DNA of 18,174 nt, from assembly GCA_007129655.1 (NCBI GenBank), contig SKVC01000059.1:1-18174 (forward strand). Direction: 5' to 3'. Every line of letters starts with the position of its first letter. Position 1 is the stretch's first letter. The translations under genes and the position numbers were made by a program. Positions 15,669 to 18,174 of this stretch are shown piece by piece. The notes below the pieces were generated by a model. That model saw only the letters and a program-made list of their open reading frames with translations. It did not search any database and was not told the DNA's origin. The stretch comes from Thermoplasmata archaeon (lineage in GTDB: Archaea > Thermoplasmatota > Thermoplasmata > Halarchaeoplasmatales > Halarchaeoplasmataceae).

Positions 15669-15926
15669 TCAATTTTTTATAGATTCTAGCCTACTGATGA
15701 TATTCCATATCATTGTTCTACCGTGTAATGGTATGTTCGGATCATCAGCTAGTACCTCTAATTTGAAAATAGATGAAGCTATTCTAACATCGATCTCATC
15801 CTCTGATTTGATTAACAAATCCTTACATTCGCTAGCGCCCCTTCTAATGTTTCTTGGAATGGACGTGTCGTCGTTTATCTGATCTAGAAATTCGGATATC
15901 TGTTTTATTTCTTCCATCGTGGTCAT
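15669..15926 (-). CDS. UPF0147 family protein
   Basis: This is an 85-residue all-helical archaeal protein of unknown function. The NIRRGASECKDLL segment and the C-terminal VRIASSIFKLEVLADDPNIP, then LHGRTMIWNIIS, match the conserved UPF0147 core (variable helix, DPNxPxHxRTxIW). No catalytic motif is visible. The start at 15926 is fixed by GAGGTGGT at 15930-15937. It converges on the glycyl-tRNA synthetase. Upstream lies a 375-base region with no convincing gene, which may include its promoter (TATA-like TATTATTATAGA at 15945-15956, or ATAATAATTAAA at 15970-15981). Confidence 0.9.
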   Translation of the reverse strand: MTTMEEIKQISEFLDQINDDTSIPRNIRRGASECKDLLIKSEDEIDVRIASSIFKLEVLADDPNIPLHGRTMIWNIISRLESIKN

Positions 15927-15930
15927 TTTA

Positions 15931-15937
15931 CCACCTC
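15931..15937 (-). promoter_or_regulatory. Ribosome site for UPF0147
   Basis: The minus strand reads GAGGTGG followed by TAAA and the ATG at 15926. This is close to the GGAGGTGAT consensus and shows that this message has a 5' leader, unlike the leaderless genes elsewhere in the window. Confidence 0.65.
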
Positions 15938-16053
15938 AAAAGCGTCTATAATAATACACTTTATTTTGTTTTAATTATTATGGACTGCGTCGGTGTGTAT
16001 CAAATATCATGTAATTAAATCTTATGGTTGATTAATGAAAATGGAGAGGAGAA

Positions 16054-16227
16054 GGTAGATAAGAGTCTACCATACCTTCCAGGATGGGGCAAACGAAATC
16101 ATCGGAATCATCCGAGATTATCTTTATTCGTAACGAGTATCACAACCAAGGCTGTGATACACTTCCTTCCAACTATAATGTGGATCCGGGTTTTCTGATT
16201 TCATTGAGAACAAATAGTCTAGGGTAT
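16054..16227. ncRNA. Candidate structured RNA in the UPF0147-tRNA gap (strand unresolved)
   Basis: The gap 15938-16301 contains no recognisable gene. It has an unusual set of nested helices: GGTAGA/TCTACC (16054-16059 with 16066-16071), ATACC/GGTAT (16072-16076 with 16223-16227), GAAATCA/TGATTTC (16095-16101 with 16196-16202), TCGGA/TCCGA with a four-base loop (16102-16115), and GTATCACA/TGTGATAC with an eight-base loop (16137-16160). The helices are mutually compatible in one multibranched fold. TATA-like elements lie on both flanks: TTAAATCTTA near 16015-16024 (+) and CTTATATA at 16225-16232 (-). It does not match the conserved cores of RNase P RNA, SRP RNA or 5S rRNA that I know. A long 5' leader of UPF0147 is the main alternative. 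Some short helices may be chance. Confidence 0.3.
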
Positions 16228-16301
16228 ATAAGTCACTCAACACTAGAGAGATAGGTGAAAATAGTGAAAGTACATTGTACCGACTCATAAAGGGTAAATT
16301 A

Positions 16302-16373
16302 CGCCGTCGACCGGATTCGAACCGGTGACCGCTCGGTTAACAGCCGAGTGCTCTACCACTGAGCTACGACGGC
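16302..16373 (-). tRNA. tRNA-Asn (anticodon GTT)
   Basis: This 72-base tRNA on the minus strand folds fully: acceptor GCCGTCG/CGACGGC (16367-16373 with 16303-16309), D-arm GCTC-AGTGGTA-GAGC, anticodon stem CTCGG/CCGAG with loop CTGTTAA and anticodon GTT at 16339-16341, and T-arm ACCGG-TTCGAAT-CCGGT. The discriminator base is G (16302), as usual for asparagine. CCA is not encoded and no intron is present. Its 5' end is the start of a 61-base tandem repeat extending upstream. A box-A-like TATA lies about 20 to 25 bases before it. Confidence 0.97.
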
Positions 16374-16555
16374 AATTTGCTGCGCAAATTCCCTATAGTC
16401 GTGAAACGCTTACGCCTTTCACTCCTACGACGGCAATTTGCTGCGCAAATTCCCTATAGTCGTGAAACGCTTACGCCTTTCACTCCTACGACGGCATGTG
16501 CTACGCAAATTCCCACTAGTCACAAGAAACATTCGTTTCTTGCTCCTACGACGGC
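16367..16555 (-). repeat. 61-base tandem repeat seeded by the tRNA-Asn 5' end (about 3 copies)
   Basis: Copies are 16367-16427 and 16428-16488 (identical over 61 bases), a diverged 60-base copy 16489-16548, and the start of a fourth at 16549-16555. Each boundary carries GCCGTCGTAG (minus strand), which is exactly tRNA-Asn nucleotides 1-10. A copy therefore contains, in tRNA sense, the tRNA beginning, a stem-loop (16401-16422, 16462-16483, 16523-16542), the TATA-like box and, in the first two copies, a palindrome AATTTGC-TGC-GCAAATT (16374-16390, 16435-16451) directly before the next GCCGTCG. There are no unique spacers, so it is not a CRISPR array. The simplest origin is tandem duplication of the tRNA upstream region with a breakpoint inside the gene. 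Confidence 0.85.
16391..16400 (-). promoter_or_regulatory. Box-A-like element upstream of tRNA-Asn
   Basis: The minus strand reads GACTATAGGG, with its TATA centre about 23 bases before the first tRNA base, close to archaeal promoter spacing. The identical sequence recurs at 16452-16461 in the second repeat copy and as GACTAGTGGG (TATA lost) in the third. Confidence 0.4.
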
Positions 16556-16631
16556 ATCACGAGGCACACTTGCCGATGTTTCGGAATTCGTGATGAATTC
16601 CAAATACTGATGGAATTGCTTTGCAATTCCA
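16555..16631. repeat. Cluster of short perfect hairpins beyond the tandem repeat
   Basis: The segment holds CATC/GATG (16555-16558 with 16575-16578) enclosing GGCA-CACT-TGCC (16563-16574), then GGAATTC-GTGAT-GAATTCC (16583-16601), and TGGAATTGC-TTT-GCAATTCCA (16611-16631). They are not copies of the 61-base unit but share its style of a short stem with a small loop. No coding sequence is supported. The segment may be a degenerated continuation of the array or a set of transcript-processing or pausing hairpins. Confidence 0.6.
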
Positions 16632-16739
16632 GGAAGGCGATAGGAGGAATCTTTGATCCCTGCGCAATTTGAGATGTACTTTCATGGCAACACATTTAGT
16701 AGCCATTTAAACTCCAGAATATGAACTATATTAAAAGCT
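16632..16739. other. Intergenic stretch between hairpin cluster and winged-helix gene
   Basis: No gene is supported. Two minus-strand TATA-like elements are visible: TTTAAATG at 16704-16711 and TTTTAATATAG at 16727-16737. They lie after the winged-helix stop and could start a transcript reading through the hairpin cluster, the repeats and tRNA-Asn. A weak stem ATGGC/GCCAT (16684-16688 with 16702-16706) is also present. Confidence 0.35.
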
Positions 16740-17051
16740 TTACTTACCCATTTGTTTTTGTAATCTAACTGAAAGTTCTGATAATCTGTTTAAAAGCTCC
16801 CTCATATGGTTTTTGAAAACATCGTGTTTTTTGGTTGTAACAGCCCCTTTTGATGTAGGGGAGATCAAACCTTCCTTTTGGAGCATCCTCAACGAGTATC
16901 TCACCTTGTGTTCGGGTAACTCAGAAAGCTGGCTTAATTTGTTTATACTTACGGGCTGGTTCTTTTCGATAAATCCCAGTAATTTGATAGTTCTTTCAAG
17001 TATTTTCATTTCTTTCTTGATGTTATCTGTAAGAGGGCTTCCTTTTGTCAT
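16740..17051 (-). CDS. Small winged-helix transcriptional regulator
   Basis: This is a 103-residue basic protein. Residues about 18-75 form a winged helix: helix 1 ILERTIKLLGFIEK, helix 2 SINKLSQLSEL, recognition helix EHKVRYSLRMLQKEGL (about 47-62) and a wing ISPTSKGAVTTKK. A C-terminal amphipathic helix (77-101) could dimerise it. It resembles short archaeal MarR/ArsR-like predicted regulators, but I cannot name a family or ligand; no metal- or cofactor-binding cysteines are present. It is transcribed away from the secreted-protein gene with only 103 bases between starts, so it may regulate that gene or itself. A box A at 17091-17098 suits a leader of about 15 bases. Confidence 0.75.
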   Translation of the reverse strand: MTKGSPLTDNIKKEMKILERTIKLLGFIEKNQPVSINKLSQLSELPEHKVRYSLRMLQKEGLISPTSKGAVTTKKHDVFKNHMRELLNRLSELSVRLQKQMGK

Positions 17052-17090
17052 ATTACGGTATCAGCTCTTATTACTACAATTTGTTATAAA

Positions 17091-17098
17091 TATATAAA
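17091..17098 (-). promoter_or_regulatory. Box A for the winged-helix gene
   Basis: The minus strand reads TTTATATA, the archaeal consensus, about 40 bases before the ATG at 17051. An overlapping TTTATAAC closer to the gene is an alternative. Confidence 0.55.
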
Positions 17099-17117
17099 CC
17101 TATTTGCTAACACCAAA

Positions 17118-17127
17118 CATATATATC
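17118..17127 (+). promoter_or_regulatory. Box A for the secreted-protein gene
   Basis: CATATATATC is centred about 32 bases before the ATG at 17155. TGTGAT at 17145-17150, four bases before the ATG, resembles the GGTGAT ribosome site. It lies only about 20 bases from the opposing box A, so one bound regulator could affect both genes. Confidence 0.5.
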
Positions 17128-17154
17128 TGTAATACATATGTCAATGTGATAACA

Positions 17155-18174
17155 ATGAAAAAGACAGCGTACAAAGTTATCGCTTTGATATTCTTGATCA
17201 TGGTGCTCGCACCTCTGGTTACAATTAACTCTGGAGGAGATACTGTTGGCCTTGAAGGTGGAAAAGTTGAATGTTCTACCAACCTCCAGTTGATTCCACA
17301 GGCAAAAACGGTAGGTGGAGGGAACATACATTGGACAATAGAAGGAGAAGCGGCACAACAATTACGTTCCTATCTTCTTGCTAGTGTAGGAAACGATGAG
17401 TTATTTCCAAATATAGCAAACGGAGATGATACTTTAGATCAAGCGGAACTAGAATTGTATCTAAATACTAATGGAATGTTAGAATCTTATATCCAAAGAG
17501 GAGGAGCACTGAATGGATTCAGGGGGAAAGTGAATATAAACGGTTTCGAACCCCGAAGAGATATCGAACCGGACGAATATATAGAATATTTCGGCGGACC
17601 ACCTATCACACGTTCATCACTAAATTCAGATGATATAGCCGGCGATACAAAGGGTCTTCTGGGTTATTCTAGCGAAGACACATCACCAATAAATATACAT
17701 TTCACAATTAGTTTCCGTGAACAAACCCCTGGAAGACTTCGTCAAGTAGATATGAGTGATCTTCGTCTGCTAAATGCGATCTGGGAATCCATGATCATAC
17801 CTGTTAGGCAGGACTTGATAACAGATGCCGGAGCCGATCCTCAAACAGAATTCGTAATTGAGCAGGATAATCTACTCACGAACGCAACAGGCTCCTACGG
17901 TATTGTTTTAAGAAATGGTTTAAGAGAACCAGAAGGAGATAACTATACTATTAGTCGAGTAGAAACGGGGTTAGAGGTAAACATCGAAGATGATAGTATT
18001 CGAGAAGGTGACAACTTTACAGTAGTATATGCACATACTTTAAAATGGGAAGGAAGAACGGAGTTTACTCACTGGTCCTATGTTGTAGGCACCAACAGCT
18101 TCTACGATCCGGTTTATGATGACGGTACCCTTTATTTGATAAGAACTCCTGCAGGAGAAATTTTGTATTATTCG
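17155..18174 (+). CDS. Large secreted or surface-anchored protein, N-terminal part (3' end cut by window)
   Basis: 340 codons are open to the window end without a stop. The N-terminus MKKTAYKVIALIFLIMVLAP is a typical signal peptide or signal anchor (basic residues, hydrophobic core at about 8-22). The mature part is acidic, rich in Asn, Gly, Asp and Thr, and beta-strand-like, as in archaeal surface proteins, with potential N-glycosylation sequons such as NATG and NYTI. NGDDTLDQAELE at about 89-100 resembles half of an EF-hand or dockerin-type calcium loop but lacks the first aspartate. I do not recognise a family. The ATG at 17155 is supported by the box A and a TGTGAT ribosome-like site. 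A total length or membrane anchor cannot be judged because the gene leaves the window. Confidence 0.8.
   Translation, partial: MKKTAYKVIALIFLIMVLAPLVTINSGGDTVGLEGGKVECSTNLQLIPQAKTVGGGNIHWTIEGEAAQQLRSYLLASVGNDELFPNIANGDDTLDQAELELYLNTNGMLESYIQRGGALNGFRGKVNINGFEPRRDIEPDEYIEYFGGPPITRSSLNSDDIAGDTKGLLGYSSEDTSPINIHFTISFREQTPGRLRQVDMSDLRLLNAIWESMIIPVRQDLITDAGADPQTEFVIEQDNLLTNATGSYGIVLRNGLREPEGDNYTISRVETGLEVNIEDDSIREGDNFTVVYAHTLKWEGRTEFTHWSYVVGTNSFYDPVYDDGTLYLIRTPAGEILYYS

Noticed and set aside
16040..16240. RNase P RNA, SRP RNA or 5S rRNA in the gap
   Set aside because: I looked for the conserved RNase P core (GAGGAAAGTCC and ACAGAAA types), the SRP domain IV motif and the 5S core and did not see them on either strand.
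16084..16254. 56-codon ATG open frame on the plus strand, beginning MGQTKSSESSEIIFIRNEYH
   Set aside because: There is no ribosome site, no box A at leaderless distance and no recognisable family, and it overlaps the nested helices at 16054-16227. A small protein cannot be excluded without conservation data.
16367..16555. CRISPR array
   Set aside because: The units are contiguous without unique spacers, only about three copies exist, and they contain the tRNA start. No cas genes are present.
16377..16610. Open frame of 77 codons on the plus strand through the tandem repeats
   Set aside because: It is made of two copies of the non-coding 61-base repeat and several palindromes, starts with a non-ATG codon inside the palindrome next to the tRNA, and has no ribosome site. 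The repeat length of 61 also shifts frame between copies, so no repeated peptide is kept.
16557..16685. 42-codon minus-strand open frame beginning MKVHLKLRRDQRF
   Set aside because: It runs straight through the hairpin cluster, and its composition looks like translated palindromes. A TATA-like element upstream is not enough.
15657..16740. Integrated mobile element at tRNA-Asn
   Set aside because: No integrase, transposase or 3'-tRNA direct repeat is visible. The repeated part is the tRNA 5' end, and surrounding genes look like core archaeal genes.
17419..17454. EF-hand or dockerin calcium-binding loop in the secreted protein
   Set aside because: The NGDDTLDQAELE segment lacks the first aspartate and the glycine of a canonical loop and occurs once, so I mention it only as a resemblance.

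Overview
The window is from an archaeon, most probably a member of the Thermoplasmatota. Archaeal markers seen directly are TATA-type box A elements about 25 bases before several starts, a mix of leaderless starts and GGAGGTGAT-type ribosome sites, a tRNA-Asn without an encoded CCA, an alpha2-type glycyl-tRNA synthetase, a UPF0147 protein and a COG1340-like coiled-coil protein. The lineage guess rests mainly on a fused alkyltransferase/endonuclease V, an architecture established in Ferroplasma. It is an inference from single genes, not a phylogeny. Base composition is moderately AT-rich by eye, and I saw no transposase, integrase or CRISPR array.

Layout. 1-1025 (-) is the N-terminal part of an NDP-forming acyl-CoA synthetase, divergent from a block at 1115-5215 (+): AEC-like carrier, flavodoxin, phenylacetate-CoA ligase, a dolichol-kinase-like membrane protein and a small DUF2299-like protein. 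5222-10770 (-) holds two tandem ALG7/MraY-type sugar-1-phosphate transferases, a class I/II-fold histone deacetylase homologue, the alkyltransferase/endonuclease V fusion and an M18 aspartyl aminopeptidase. The last three are tightly packed. 10931-15656 (+) is a compact series: coiled-coil protein, amidohydrolase, universal stress protein, four-CBS protein, glycyl-tRNA synthetase. UPF0147 (15669-15926, -) converges on it.

15938-16739 is mostly non-coding and is the least explained part. It holds a potential multi-helix structured RNA (16054-16227), tRNA-Asn(GTT) on the minus strand, and a 61-base tandem repeat directly upstream of the tRNA. Each repeat copy carries the first ten bases of the tRNA, and two copies also carry an intact TATA-like box at the same spacing. 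A run of other short perfect hairpins follows. Beyond it a small winged-helix regulator (-) and a secreted protein (+, cut by the window end) diverge from a shared 103-base promoter region.

How the genes may work together. The acyl-CoA synthetase, the arylacetate-CoA ligase and the aminopeptidase fit peptide and amino-acid fermentation. The two sugar-phosphate transferases and the dolichol-kinase-like protein fit polyprenol-linked glycan assembly for protein N-glycosylation. The deacetylase and the repair fusion are translationally coupled. No multi-gene defence or mobile system is evident. The tRNA-linked repeat array is the best candidate for something undescribed.
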